Source: an uncultured Eubacteriales bacterium
GTDB lineage: Bacteria; Bacillota; Clostridia; Oscillospirales; CAG-272
Length of the DNA stretch: 52,574 nucleotides
Assembly: GCA_949747515.1 (NCBI GenBank)
Contig: CATKFO010000054.1
Location: 1-52,574 of the forward strand
Direction of reading: 5' to 3'
Part shown: one piece after another, positions 33,490 to 44,050 of the stretch
Layout: each line of letters begins with the position of its first letter
Position numbering within the stretch: position 1 is the stretch's first letter
The notes under the pieces: model-generated
What the model was told of the DNA's origin: nothing
Seen by the model: only the letters and a program-made list of their open reading frames with translations
Databases searched by the model: none
Translations under genes and position numbers: made by a program

Positions 33490-35883
33490 ATGGTTGAAAA
33501 GAGAAAAATGAGAATAGATCGTAAGACGTATCATCGGATATTAGTCGCGCTTGCTTTTTTTGCAGCCGCAGCGTTATTCATATTATTAAGGCTTGCAAAA
33601 TATCAAATAGTCGATTACGAGTATTATCAGTCTGAAGTATTAAATCAGATTACATCTGAGACAAAGGTTGCGCCTTCACGCGGAAAAATATTATGTAGCG
33701 ACGGAGTCACGGTTTTAGCTGATGAAAAAACCGTATATAAAGTTATAATATCTCCCAGCGATATAGACAAACTGAATCAGGAAATCGAAAGAAACAATTC
33801 CGACTCAAATCCTGATAACGACGTGAAATATTCTTGGACTTCGGAGGATGGGACCGCCTCCTACAATGGAACGAGAGCGGACGAATTGATCGCATGCTTT
33901 TTAAGCCATGTTCTTGGAGTAGATTATTCCAAAATCATGGAAAAAACGGCTAAGGTCAATAGAATGTATGAGGAGATTCAGAGCGACGTAGAAGAAGAAA
34001 CTAATGAAATAATCGAAAAATTTGTGGCCGAGTACGATCTCAGCGATCAGATATACGATAGAGCGTCGTCAAAGAGGTATTATCCCAATTCCGATCTCGC
34101 GGCGCAGGTAATAGGCTTTACTAATAAGGACGGCGACGGAGTTTACGGTCTTGAAGCTCAGTACAACGATCTGTTGAAAGGAACCGCGGGACGATACATA
34201 TTGGCGCAGGACGCTAAAAATAACGATATGCCGTTTGGTTACGAGGCGTTTATAGACGCCGAGGACGGAATGACCATACGAACCACTATCGATATAACCA
34301 TACAGGAAGCGCTTGAAAATCAGCTTAAGGCTACGTACTACGATTCTGCGGCCGGAAACCGAGTTACGGGAGTGGTTATGGACGTAGAAACTGGCGGAAT
34401 TCTCGCTATGGCTACGTATCCTTCCTTTGACTTGAACAATCCTCGCGTTCTTGATGATGAATCGCAGACAATGCTAGAGAAGTACAAAGAAAAAATCGCG
34501 TCGTCGTACGATATGAGCAATGAGGAACAAGAAAACGAATATAATAAGAAGATAAATGAAAAAAAAGGAGAGCTGCTGTACGCGCTTTGGAAAAATAAGG
34601 CCATAACGGAGCTTTACGAGCCTGGATCAACGTTTAAGATTATTACTACGGCGATGGCTCTTGAAGAAAAAGTTATTACTTTCGATACTCCGTTTTACTG
34701 CGGCGGCTCGCATAAGGTGGAAGGATACTCCAGCCCTATAAAATGTCACAATCATAATGGTCACGGGTTGCTGCCGTATCGCAGAGGGCTACAGCAATCA
34801 TGCAACCCGGCCTTGATGCAGGTTGCGGCTCTTGTAGGACAGGAGAAATTTTACAGATATTTTGAGGCTTTCGGATATACTTCTCGTACGGGAATCGATC
34901 TTCCGGCGGAGGCCAAGGGAATCTACAGCAGCTTTGATAATTTTAACAACGTTTCTCTAGCCGTGTATTCATTCGGACAAACGTTTAAGACTACTCCTCT
35001 GCAGCAGATAACCGCGGTTTCCACGGTCGCCAACGGCGGATACGCCGTAACTCCGCATCTGCTCAAGGACGTCGTCGATTCCGAGGGCAACGTAGTTCAA
35101 ACGTACGAAACGGATATAAAGCGACAGGTAGTCAGTACCGAGGTTTGCGAGTCTATATCCGAAGTGCTTGAAGAGGGAGTGTCCGGAGACGGAGGCGCGA
35201 AAAACGCCTACGTAAAGGGATATAAAGTAGCGGCGAAAACGGGAACGTCAGAGAAAAGAGACAAATACGACGAGAATGGAGAAAGACCTTATAGAGTAGG
35301 TTCCACAGTTGCATATGCTCCCGCAGACGATCCGCAGGTAGCGGCTATAATTATAGTCGACGAGCCGATGAACGGAGCCGTATACGGAAGCGTCGTAGCA
35401 GCTCCGTATATATCAAGGCTTATGGGAACGATTCTCCCGTACTTGGGCGTAGAAAAGAAGTATACGGAGGACGATCTGGCGAACAGCGACGTTATTGTAT
35501 CGGAATATGTGGGAATGACTCAGGCGGAAGCGCGAGATTCCATCAGACAATCCGGACTTACAGCCGACGTTGTTGGAGACGGAGATACGGTTACCGCTCA
35601 GTTCCCTGAGGCCGGAAGCGCGGTTAACGCTGAAAACGGAAAGGTTATCGTATATTGCGGAGACTCGGGAGAACACCGTATGACGACCGTTCCTAACCTT
35701 ATCGGCTCCAGCGCCGACGTTGCGAACAGCATGATAGTCAACGCAGGCCTTAACGTTCATATCACTGGAGCGGCCAATGGAACCTCCGCTACTGTTATAA
35801 CTCAAAATCCTCAGGCGGGAGAAGCTGTCGAGGAGGGTACCGTAGTCGAGATTGAACTAAGACATTTGGATATGACGGATTAA
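33490..35883 (+). CDS. spoVD: Class B penicillin-binding protein with two PASTA domains (FtsI/SpoVD type)
   Basis: A 797-residue septal transpeptidase that cross-links peptidoglycan. It has an N-terminal membrane helix (ILVALAFFAAAALFILL), a dimerisation domain, and the transpeptidase motifs PGSTFKI (Ser about 381), SCNPALM and KTGTSEK (about 582). Two C-terminal PASTA repeats follow (VGMTQAEARDSIRQSG and VPNLIGSSADVANSMI). Only one class B PBP is present in the cluster, so whether it is the vegetative FtsI or the sporulation SpoVD is open; the PASTA tail favours SpoVD-like. ATG 33490 lies after AAGGATG; an internal ATG at 33508 is possible. Confidence 0.9.
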   Translation: MVEKRKMRIDRKTYHRILVALAFFAAAALFILLRLAKYQIVDYEYYQSEVLNQITSETKVAPSRGKILCSDGVTVLADEKTVYKVIISPSDIDKLNQEIERNNSDSNPDNDVKYSWTSEDGTASYNGTRADELIACFLSHVLGVDYSKIMEKTAKVNRMYEEIQSDVEEETNEIIEKFVAEYDLSDQIYDRASSKRYYPNSDLAAQVIGFTNKDGDGVYGLEAQYNDLLKGTAGRYILAQDAKNNDMPFGYEAFIDAEDGMTIRTTIDITIQEALENQLKATYYDSAAGNRVTGVVMDVETGGILAMATYPSFDLNNPRVLDDESQTMLEKYKEKIASSYDMSNEEQENEYNKKINEKKGELLYALWKNKAITELYEPGSTFKIITTAMALEEKVITFDTPFYCGGSHKVEGYSSPIKCHNHNGHGLLPYRRGLQQSCNPALMQVAALVGQEKFYRYFEAFGYTSRTGIDLPAEAKGIYSSFDNFNNVSLAVYSFGQTFKTTPLQQITAVSTVANGGYAVTPHLLKDVVDSEGNVVQTYETDIKRQVVSTEVCESISEVLEEGVSGDGGAKNAYVKGYKVAAKTGTSEKRDKYDENGERPYRVGSTVAYAPADDPQVAAIIIVDEPMNGAVYGSVVAAPYISRLMGTILPYLGVEKKYTEDDLANSDVIVSEYVGMTQAEARDSIRQSGLTADVVGDGDTVTAQFPEAGSAVNAENGKVIVYCGDSGEHRMTTVPNLIGSSADVANSMIVNAGLNVHITGAANGTSATVITQNPQAGEAVEEGTVVEIELRHLDMTD

Positions 35884-35966
35884 AAGCTGAAATATTAATT
35901 CGATATAAAAATACGGAAGGATAAAATGAACGAAGTAAAAAGATCACTTTAATTAAGGAGATTTTT

Positions 35967-37478
35967 ATGAAACTTCGATCATTACTGAACGGCGTAGAAA
36001 TTATCGGAACAAACGCGGAACTTGACGCGGATATAGAAACTGTCGCTTCTGATTCCAGAAAAGCTGACATAGGAGGAATGTTCATATGCATAAGCGGTCG
36101 GAACCGAGACGGTCATCAATTTATCGACGAAGCAGTCGATAGAGGCGCGTCGGTCGTCGTAGCGGAAAGGACAGATAAAATACCCGAGGGAGTTAAATTT
36201 GTCTTAACTCCCGATACCCGGCTTGCCGAAGCGATTATATATAATAATTTTTACGGCGATCCGACGGCGGACATGACGGTGATAGCTGTGACTGGCACTA
36301 ACGGAAAAACGTCCGTGGCGTTTATGCTGAGAGATATATTTGAAGCCTCCGGGAAAAAGACGGGACTGATATCTACTGTTGAAACGTCATGCGGAGATAT
36401 ATCTTACGATCTTTGCGGCGGCTCGTCCGTCGTGGGAGCGGACGGAGCTATGACCACGCCGGATCCGGAGTACTTTTACGGCGTTATCGGCAAGATGAAA
36501 GAAGCCGGAGCCGAAGCCTTAATTTTCGAGGCGTCTTCTCACGCTCTTGCCCTCAGAAAAATTGATCCGGTTTCAATAGACGTCGCCGTTTTTACCAATC
36601 TTAGCGAAGAGCATCTTGATTTTCATGGAAACATGGAAAATTATTTTCAAGCTAAGGCAAGGCTTGCGGAGCTTTCGAAGTATTCCGTAATAAATTCGGA
36701 CGACAGCTACATGCGGCGTCTGGCACATACGTCTGAAAAATCAAACGCGATTACCTGTTCGGCGGACGACGGCTCCATCTCTGCGGACGCGACTGCCCTT
36801 CGAGTTAAGATGAACGGCGTGCGCGGAATAGAATACATTTACTTTTCCAGACGCGCCGTATTTAATCTAAATTGTCCCATTCCCGGAAAATTTACAGTAT
36901 GCAACACATTGCTTGCCGCTACCGCCGCGTTATGCGCGGGAATTCCCGCCGAATGCGTGCGAAACGCTTTGGCGTCGATAAAAGGAGTGCGAGGCAGGCT
37001 TGAAAAGTTGAATTTTGAATTTGAAGTACCCTTTACGGTGATAATAGATTATGCCCATACGCCCGCGGCGCTTGAAACGCTTCTTGAAACGCTGCGCGCT
37101 CTCAGATCCCCGGAGCAAAAGCTTACCGTGCTTTTCGGCTGCGGTGGAGATCGGGACCGTTCCAAACGACGTAAGATGGGAGCAGTCGCTTCCAGACTAG
37201 CCGATTTTGTGATCGTTACCGGAGACAATTCTCGAAGCGAAGACGTTAGAGATATTACCGAAGAGATCGCGCGCGGCGTAGATAGAGAAAAGCCCCATGC
37301 GGTTATAAACGATAGGGAGAGCGCGATTAGATACGCTATAGAAAACGCAGTGGAGAACGAAATCGTGGTTCTCGCGGGCAAAGGACATGAGGTTTATGAA
37401 ATAAACGAATGCGGAAAGCGTCCGTTTGACGAAAGAAAAATTGTAACCGACGCGCTGAAAAAGCGCTTTTTAGAATAA
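35967..37478 (+). CDS. murE: UDP-MurNAc-tripeptide ligase MurE
   Basis: A 503-residue Mur ligase that adds the third amino acid to the wall precursor. The ATP loop is AVTGTNGKTSVAF (about 110-117), with HxEASSHAL-type ALIFEASSHALAL and IIDYAHTPAALE. The specificity motif reads TGDNSRSEDV: diaminopimelate enzymes have DNPR, so Arg is kept but Pro is Ser. Meso-diaminopimelate remains most likely. The ATG has AAGGAG upstream. Confidence 0.92.
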   Translation: MKLRSLLNGVEIIGTNAELDADIETVASDSRKADIGGMFICISGRNRDGHQFIDEAVDRGASVVVAERTDKIPEGVKFVLTPDTRLAEAIIYNNFYGDPTADMTVIAVTGTNGKTSVAFMLRDIFEASGKKTGLISTVETSCGDISYDLCGGSSVVGADGAMTTPDPEYFYGVIGKMKEAGAEALIFEASSHALALRKIDPVSIDVAVFTNLSEEHLDFHGNMENYFQAKARLAELSKYSVINSDDSYMRRLAHTSEKSNAITCSADDGSISADATALRVKMNGVRGIEYIYFSRRAVFNLNCPIPGKFTVCNTLLAATAALCAGIPAECVRNALASIKGVRGRLEKLNFEFEVPFTVIIDYAHTPAALETLLETLRALRSPEQKLTVLFGCGGDRDRSKRRKMGAVASRLADFVIVTGDNSRSEDVRDITEEIARGVDREKPHAVINDRESAIRYAIENAVENEIVVLAGKGHEVYEINECGKRPFDERKIVTDALKKRFLE

Positions 37479-37509
37479 AAACAGAGGTAAAAAGAAAGGC
37501 ACGGTTAAA

Positions 37510-38976
37510 ATGAGTACGTTACTGAAAATTAGAACCCTGACGCCTGCAGCTGTTGCCGGGATCGTTGGCGGCAAGCTTGAGTTGTACGGCGGAGCTTCGG
37601 AAGACTGCGAAATTCTTTCGGTATCGACTTCCTCGTCTGAGTCTGACGCTGGAACGATGTTTTTCGCCATTAAGGGTTCCCGGGTGGACGGAGCGGATTT
37701 TATTCCCGACGCCGTTATGCGCGGAGCCGTTTGCGCGATGACGGAGAGCGTTCCCGATTCTGTGAAGGATAGCGGGGAAGTTTTCTGCGCCGTCATAGTA
37801 GAGGACGTCATAGCCGCTATCGGCAAACTGGCCGCGTGGTACAGAAACTTGTCTTCCGCTAAATTTGTCGCGGTAACGGGCAGCGTTGGTAAAACCACCA
37901 CTAAGGAGTTTATCGCCGCGGTCGCGTCCGTAAAGTACAAAACGCACAAAACGGAGGGAAATCACAACAACGAGCTGGGACTTCCTATGGCTCTGTTTGA
38001 TTTGGCTCCAAACGACGAAGTATCCGTAATAGAAATGGGTATGAGCGCTTTAGGCGAGATTGAATACCTTTCAAAGATTGTAAAACCGGATATTGCTTTG
38101 ATTACGAATATTGGAACGTCGCATCTTGCGACTCTCGGATCGCGTGAAAATATCTGCCGTGCAAAGCTTGAAATATGCGAAGGCCTGAGCGACGATGGAG
38201 TTCTTCTAATAAACGCCGACGAGCCTCTTTTATTTGAGAAAGCCGATCTGCTCGGCGACAGAGTCAGACTAATGAGCGTATATAATAGAAACGGCGATTT
38301 TAGAGCTCTTAATATAAGATCCGGCGTCGACGGCATTGTTTTCGATATGATATATAATAAAAAAGCCGTTACCAATATTGAAATTCCAGTTCTGGGAAAG
38401 CATAACGTATACAACGCCCTCGCCGCGTATTCCGTGGGAGCCTTGCTTGGTATGAGCGACGAATTTATAAGACGCGGTCTCATGAGCTTTTCCGGAACGG
38501 AGATGAGGCAGAGCATATACGACGTTGGAAATATTACGGTGATCGACGATTGCTATAACGCAAGTCCCGAGTCTATGAAAGCAGCGATAGACGTGCTCGT
38601 TTCAATCGCGTCGAAACGTTCTCTTAGACCGCTCGCTTTGCTCGGAGATATGCTGGAACTCGGGGATTATTCTCGTCTTATGCACGATCAGCTCGGACAG
38701 TACGCGGCGCAGATGAAGGTTGCTAAGCTGTTCTGCTATGGACTTCAAAGCGACGTAATTGCTGAAGCGGCTATAAAAAAAGGCATTCGAGCGGAAAACG
38801 TATTTGTGTGTCTCGATACGAGAGATCCTCAGGTTATGGCCGATATGATACAAAACGTCGCCGGAGAAGGAGACATTCTTCTTGTAAAGGCTAGCAGAGC
38901 CGTTCATGCGGAAGCCGTTATCGAGTGTTTAAAACGTGGAAAAGGTAAACGGGCCGGAAAAATTACCGGTAGCTGA
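37510..38976 (+). CDS. murF: UDP-MurNAc-pentapeptide synthetase MurF
   Basis: A 488-residue ligase that adds D-Ala-D-Ala to the UDP-MurNAc tripeptide. It has the ATP loop VTGSVGKTTTKEF (about 121), the family signature KTEGNHNNELGLP and VIDDCYNASPESMKAA. It follows murE by 31 nt. A 161-nt gap to mraY holds one small hairpin (ACGGGC 39045-39050 with GCCCGT 39064-39069). Confidence 0.95.
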   Translation: MSTLLKIRTLTPAAVAGIVGGKLELYGGASEDCEILSVSTSSSESDAGTMFFAIKGSRVDGADFIPDAVMRGAVCAMTESVPDSVKDSGEVFCAVIVEDVIAAIGKLAAWYRNLSSAKFVAVTGSVGKTTTKEFIAAVASVKYKTHKTEGNHNNELGLPMALFDLAPNDEVSVIEMGMSALGEIEYLSKIVKPDIALITNIGTSHLATLGSRENICRAKLEICEGLSDDGVLLINADEPLLFEKADLLGDRVRLMSVYNRNGDFRALNIRSGVDGIVFDMIYNKKAVTNIEIPVLGKHNVYNALAAYSVGALLGMSDEFIRRGLMSFSGTEMRQSIYDVGNITVIDDCYNASPESMKAAIDVLVSIASKRSLRPLALLGDMLELGDYSRLMHDQLGQYAAQMKVAKLFCYGLQSDVIAEAAIKKGIRAENVFVCLDTRDPQVMADMIQNVAGEGDILLVKASRAVHAEAVIECLKRGKGKRAGKITGS

Positions 38977-39137
38977 AAACAATATGCGTCGTGCTCCGTA
39001 TATCTGAAACAGGTTTAAAGGATAAGGAAGCATAACGTATTTATACGGGCTCATGAAAATTTTGCCCGTCGGTTATGGTCGCCGCGCTTCGGCTATGCCG
39101 AAATTACCACGAATTCAAAGAAAGGCATGGCCGAAAT

Positions 39138-40136
39138 ATGAATTATAAGCTAATGTTTATTACCGCGCTGATTCTTACTTTTGGGATTACAGTCGTTATC
39201 TCCAAAAAACTGATTCCCGCGCTCAAAAGCCGCAAAATGGGACAGAAAATACTTGAAATAGGTCCGCGATGGCATAAAAGTAAAGAGGGGACTCCTACGA
39301 TGGGAGGACTCGCCTTTATTACCGCGTCGGTAATAGTAGGAATACTCGGCGGCGTATATCTCTGGAATACCGACGGAATGGAAAGCACGATTCCTTTTAT
39401 GATGACTCTTATGCTTGGAGTATTCGGCGGCTTTATCGGGTGTATCGACGACGCCGCTAAGCTTCGTAACCGCCGAAACGAAGGACTTACGGCTCCGCAG
39501 AAATTTTTATTGCAGCTTGTCGCCGCCGCTCTCTATCTTTGGGGCATGGGAGTAGTTAACGGAGGAAACACAGAGCTTTATATTCCATATTTGGACGCAG
39601 GCTTTGACCTTGGAGTGTGGTATTATATTATTTCCATGATTCTAATTACAGGAATGATGAACAGCGTTAATCTTACGGACGGGATAGACGGACTTTCTTC
39701 CGGAGTTACTCTTGCCGTAGGCGCGTTTTTCGCCGTATCGGGATTTATAACCGGTATCGCCGACGGTCCGATCATTCTGCTTGGAGCCGTAATTATAGGC
39801 TCCGCGGCTGGATTTCTCGTATATAACATACATCCCGCAAAGGTGTTTATGGGAGACACGGGCTCGATTTTTTTCGGCGGCCTCGTTGTCGGAGGAGCTT
39901 TCATGATGAAGAATCCTCTTATCATACTTGTATGCGGATTTGTATACGTTATGGAGACGTTATCGGTTATTCTTCAGGTCGTTTATTTTAAGCTGACTCA
40001 TGGAAAGAGATTATTTAAAATGGCGCCCATACACCATCATTTTGAGAAGTGCGGCTGGTCCGAGAACAAGATTGTTCTTGTTTTTACGGCGGCGACGGTA
40101 GCGTTCTGCGCTTTGGCTCTGCTTGGAGTAAAGTAA
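39138..40136 (+). CDS. mraY: Phospho-MurNAc-pentapeptide translocase MraY
   Basis: A 332-residue integral membrane enzyme with about ten helices that makes lipid I on undecaprenyl phosphate. Signatures are KEGTPTMGGL, CIDDAAKLRNRRNEGL, VNLTDGIDGLSSG, MGDTGSIFFGG and MAPIHHHFEKCGWSE. I chose ATG 39138, preceded by AAAGG; an upstream start would add a non-membrane stretch unlike the family. The next gene would normally be murD, which is absent. Confidence 0.95.
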   Translation: MNYKLMFITALILTFGITVVISKKLIPALKSRKMGQKILEIGPRWHKSKEGTPTMGGLAFITASVIVGILGGVYLWNTDGMESTIPFMMTLMLGVFGGFIGCIDDAAKLRNRRNEGLTAPQKFLLQLVAAALYLWGMGVVNGGNTELYIPYLDAGFDLGVWYYIISMILITGMMNSVNLTDGIDGLSSGVTLAVGAFFAVSGFITGIADGPIILLGAVIIGSAAGFLVYNIHPAKVFMGDTGSIFFGGLVVGGAFMMKNPLIILVCGFVYVMETLSVILQVVYFKLTHGKRLFKMAPIHHHFEKCGWSENKIVLVFTAATVAFCALALLGVK

Positions 40137-40208
40137 AATTAACGCGGAGAGAAGTCAAGTTTGCGATAGTATATAAAAAATCTTTATGCAAGATCGGGAG
40201 GCAAAAGT

Positions 40209-41534
40209 TTGGAGAAAAAAAACTACGTATACGCACGTCCGCGCGCGGCAAGGCGTCCCGATGATACTTCCGTCGGATCTGGAAGAAGAAAGAGAAGCGA
40301 TTATCCCCGTACCGGGCGCGAAATGACGACGGGACGGAAGGAGAGGCGCGAGCTCGTTTCCGCAAGGAAGGAATTCGAATGGCAGGGAGAGGTAGAGCGC
40401 GTGCGCGGCGGAGTAGACCGCATAATGCTTGCGATAATTATTATGCTCCTAGCGTTCGGCGCGATTATGGTCTACAGCGCCAGTTATCCTACTGCTCTAA
40501 TAGAAACAAAAGGAGCCGACAGCCTTCACTACCTAAAACGTCACCTTATGTATATGGCCATCGGCGGAATACTTATGGCTATTGTTTCACGTATCCCGTA
40601 CGGAGTATATAGGAAGTGGGGAGCGTTCGCAGCGTACGGAACGTCTATCGTTCTTCTTCTGGCCGTGCTCGTAATAGGCACGTCCGAGGGCGAGGCTAAA
40701 AGATGGATATACATAGGCGGGTTTTCAATACAGCCCTCGGAAATAATGAAGGTTTCTCTTGTTCTTCTGCTCGCGTGGTATATCGACAGATATCAGAAAA
40801 AGATGAGGGAAGAAAACGGCTTTGTACAAACGTATAAATATAACGTGCTCTATCCCATGATACCATTGGGAGTGGCGTGTCTGCTCGTTCTTCTTGAAAA
40901 ACATCTTTCGGGAACCGCTATTATCGGCATAGTCGGTATATCCGTAATGCTTGTCGGAGGATGCAATAAGCTATATACGATACTTACGACTGTCATTGCA
41001 GGAGGCCTTGCGGGAGGAGCGTTTATTCTGATGAACCCGTATGCTCTTAAACGCATTACTACTTTTACATCTGAAAATGTCGACGTGCTGAACGAGGGAT
41101 GGCAGACAAATCAGGGGGTGCTTGCCATTGGATCCGGCGGGCTCTTTGGAAAAGGGTTTTCGGCCAGTCAGCAGAAATTCAGCTACGTATCCATGGCACA
41201 TAACGATTTTATTTTTACGATATGGTGCGAAGAGCTCGGCTTTATAGGCGCTTTTTTCCTTATCGCGTTATTTATAGCGTTCGTATGGCGCGGATATGTT
41301 ATCGCTATGCGCGCTCCGGACACATTTTCAATGTTGATTGTGTTCGGTATTGTCACTCAGGTTGGATTGCAGGCGATGCTCAATATGATGGTTGTATGCG
41401 ATATTATAATGAATACGGGTATCTCTCTGCCATTTTTCTCGTACGGAGGTTCGTCGCTTATAATGTTAATGGCTGAAATGGGAATTATACTGTCGGTTTC
41501 TCGGCAGTTTTACAGAAAAAAATCCGCGCGTTAA
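40209..41534 (+). CDS. ftsW: SEDS-family glycosyltransferase FtsW
   Basis: A 441-residue polytopic protein of the FtsW/RodA/SpoVE family that polymerises glycan strands with the class B PBP. Conserved pieces are GAIMVYSASYPTA, FSIQPSEIMKVSLVL, GVLAIGSGGLFGKGFSASQQ, HNDFIFTIWCEELGFIGA and GISLPFFSYGGSSL. I chose TTG 40209, 8 nt after GGGAGG, giving a basic ~70-residue cytoplasmic extension; ATG 40323 is an alternative without a good ribosome site. Confidence 0.92.
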   Translation: MEKKNYVYARPRAARRPDDTSVGSGRRKRSDYPRTGREMTTGRKERRELVSARKEFEWQGEVERVRGGVDRIMLAIIIMLLAFGAIMVYSASYPTALIETKGADSLHYLKRHLMYMAIGGILMAIVSRIPYGVYRKWGAFAAYGTSIVLLLAVLVIGTSEGEAKRWIYIGGFSIQPSEIMKVSLVLLLAWYIDRYQKKMREENGFVQTYKYNVLYPMIPLGVACLLVLLEKHLSGTAIIGIVGISVMLVGGCNKLYTILTTVIAGGLAGGAFILMNPYALKRITTFTSENVDVLNEGWQTNQGVLAIGSGGLFGKGFSASQQKFSYVSMAHNDFIFTIWCEELGFIGAFFLIALFIAFVWRGYVIAMRAPDTFSMLIVFGIVTQVGLQAMLNMMVVCDIIMNTGISLPFFSYGGSSLIMLMAEMGIILSVSRQFYRKKSAR

Positions 41535-41687
41535 ATCTTTGTATGTTTGAGCGAGCGATGTCGCCGTCCATACGGCGGCGAAGTCATATATGAAGCGCGA
41601 GTCGTATTCGATCGACGGGGCGGTTTTCTTTAAATTCATTTGAGCGCGAAGATAAAAATTCGGTATTGATGAAAGGCGAAATGTATA

Positions 41688-42827
41688 ATGAGAGCAATAA
41701 TAACCGGCGGAGGAACCGGAGGACACGTAAATCCGGGTCTGGCTATAGCTTCTGTAATAAGGCGGAACGAGCCGGATTCGGAGATAATTTTCGTAGGCAC
41801 CGACAGAGGCATAGAAAATAAACTGGTTCCCGCCGCCGGATATAAGCTTTATCATATAAACGTCAGAGGCATAAAGCGATCGATGTCGCCGTCTAATCTT
41901 AAAGCGTTTTACCTGGCTCTCTCGTCTCCCGTTAAAGCGAAAAAACTTATCCGTGAGTTTCGCCCGGATATAGTTATAGGAACCGGCGGATATGTGTCGT
42001 GGCCCGTAATAAAGGCCGCGTCCTCCTTGGGAATACCGTCCGCGCTCCACGAATCAAATTCTATCGCCGGAGTCGCGGTCAGAGCACTTCAGGATAAGGT
42101 AGACCGCGTTTATCTTAACTTTGAGGCGACCGAAGCAACTCTTCACTGCAAAGAAAAGCTCATGCGCGTGGGCAATCCCCTTCCGTCCGGTTTCGAAAGC
42201 GTTTCAAGAGAAGACGCTCGGAAAAAATTAGGTTTAGACGGTAAATATAGAAATATGATACTTTCTTACGGCGGTTCTCTCGGAGCGGAAAAGGTTAACG
42301 AGGCGGCGGTAAGACTTATGCGCGACTATACTTCCAAACACCCGGATACGTATCATGTTCACGCGGCTGGAGCGGCGGGATACGATAAAACCCTGGACTT
42401 ATTCAATAAATACGGGCTTGATAAGTTCGAAAATTTATCGCTGTGCGAATACATATACGATATGTCTGTAAAAATGGCGGCGGCCGACGTAATTATTTGC
42501 CGAGCCGGAGCTATGACCGTGTCCGAACTTGCCATGGCCGGAAAGTGTCCGATTTTTGTTCCGTCTCCGTACGTAGCGGAAAATCATCAATATAAAAACG
42601 CTAAGGCTCTCGCCGACTCGGGAGCATGCGAAATAGTTGAAGAAAGAGAACTTACTGAAAATCCTGATAAACTGACCGACGTAGTACGCGGTCTTATGAC
42701 TGACGAGGCGCGTCGCGAGGCAATATGCGAGAATATTCGCTCTTTTGCGGTAAAGGATACGAACAGACTTATATACAGCGATTTGAAAAAGCTTGTTAAA
42801 AAATATTCGGGCAGATCAAAAATTTAA
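41688..42827 (+). CDS. murG: UDP-GlcNAc:lipid I N-acetylglucosaminyltransferase MurG
   Basis: A 379-residue GT-B enzyme that makes lipid II at the inner membrane face. The N-terminal GGGTGGHVNPGLAIA, GTGGYVSWPVIKAA, HESNSIAGVA and SYGGSLGAEKVNEAA are all present, with RAGAMTVSELAMAGK in the C-terminal UDP-GlcNAc site. ATG 41688 has GAAAGG upstream. The next position, often murC/murB, instead holds ftsQ. Confidence 0.96.
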   Translation: MRAIITGGGTGGHVNPGLAIASVIRRNEPDSEIIFVGTDRGIENKLVPAAGYKLYHINVRGIKRSMSPSNLKAFYLALSSPVKAKKLIREFRPDIVIGTGGYVSWPVIKAASSLGIPSALHESNSIAGVAVRALQDKVDRVYLNFEATEATLHCKEKLMRVGNPLPSGFESVSREDARKKLGLDGKYRNMILSYGGSLGAEKVNEAAVRLMRDYTSKHPDTYHVHAAGAAGYDKTLDLFNKYGLDKFENLSLCEYIYDMSVKMAAADVIICRAGAMTVSELAMAGKCPIFVPSPYVAENHQYKNAKALADSGACEIVEERELTENPDKLTDVVRGLMTDEARREAICENIRSFAVKDTNRLIYSDLKKLVKKYSGRSKI

Positions 42828-42860
42828 GCCGCGTCAATCGGCGGAGAGGAGGATCCATAG

Positions 42861-43901
42861 GTGAATCAAATTTATTCGAATAAAAAAGATTTTTTTGCTC
42901 CGTCAACTACAGTATGGAAAAAACGTCGTTCCGACGGTTCGGCGGTTAGAAGAAGAAACGTATATAACGGTCAAATTCCGAGGCGCCGTATAGACGGCTC
43001 GAATTATACAGATCGTTCTTCAGGCGTTTGGAGCAGGAGATCTTCTGGGGCAAGCGAAATACGATATGCTTCTTCCAGGGGAGCGAATTCAATAGGAAAA
43101 AAGAAATTTGGCGAGAGCCGTCTTGAGGCTGCCGAAAGAAGAAGAACGGTAGCGAAACGAAAAGGATTTAGACTATTCGCGCTGTGCTCGCTTATTTTTA
43201 TAGCTCTTATTTTCCTTGTCTACAAGTTGCTGTTTATCGTTGGAGGCATAAGCATTGAAGGGTCGCAAAGATATGGAGCGGAAGAGATAGTTTCAGCTTC
43301 GGGACTCAGCGACGGAGTTAATTTATATTCCTTCCGATCTAGCGTTGTAAAAAGCCGAATTACTTTTGCTTGTCCGTATATATCTGAAGTTGATCTGTCT
43401 AGAAATATTCCGGATAAGGTGACCATATCGGTTAAAGAAGAAACGCCGGCGTATATAGCGGAAATATACGGAGAAGACGTTTTGCTTTCAGAAAGCCTTC
43501 GGACGCTTGGCAAGTCTTCGGACGAAGATAACGCGGATAATCTTAATCTTATCAGGATAACGCTGCCTGACGTTAAAGAAGCTGTCAGCGGAAGAACTCT
43601 CTCGTTTTTCGACTCAAAATCGGACAAGGATTCACGCAGTATTCTTTCAGCTGTTTCCGACAGCGAGCTGGCCGGACGAATAAATTCAATAGACGCTCGC
43701 GATCAATACGACGTCGACATTGTTTGCGACGGCAAATACCTTCTGTCTTTAGGAAGTACGGACAATATTGCGCTTAAGCTGAAAACTGCCGCTAAGGTTT
43801 TGGAAGACGATATGTTTTCGGGAGAGGATAAGGCGAGAATCGATCTTAAAACGGCTGGAAAGACAAGCGTTATGATAGATAACAAGCTTGATCTTGATTA
43901 A
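42861..43901 (+). CDS. ftsQ: Cell-division protein FtsQ/DivIB
   Basis: A 346-residue bitopic protein. About 105 basic cytoplasmic residues precede one membrane helix (FALCSLIFIALIFLVYKLL), then an external POTRA domain (GGISIEGSQRYGAEEIV) and a beta domain (IPDKVTISVKEETPAYIA). It links the division ring to septal wall synthesis with FtsL and DivIC. The start is GTG 42861, 8 nt after GGAGG. Confidence 0.85.
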   Translation: MNQIYSNKKDFFAPSTTVWKKRRSDGSAVRRRNVYNGQIPRRRIDGSNYTDRSSGVWSRRSSGASEIRYASSRGANSIGKKKFGESRLEAAERRRTVAKRKGFRLFALCSLIFIALIFLVYKLLFIVGGISIEGSQRYGAEEIVSASGLSDGVNLYSFRSSVVKSRITFACPYISEVDLSRNIPDKVTISVKEETPAYIAEIYGEDVLLSESLRTLGKSSDEDNADNLNLIRITLPDVKEAVSGRTLSFFDSKSDKDSRSILSAVSDSELAGRINSIDARDQYDVDIVCDGKYLLSLGSTDNIALKLKTAAKVLEDDMFSGEDKARIDLKTAGKTSVMIDNKLDLD

Positions 43902-44050
43902 TATATTTTCTTCGTATGTCGAAAAAACGCGACTAAGCTTATGCAAATGTAAAACTGCGGTTTTTGACATAATAATATGCTTGATAAATCCGTTTTTCTC
44001 GAAAAAAACGGGCGAGCTTGAGTTTTTGTCTAAAATATTTTGAAAAACAC

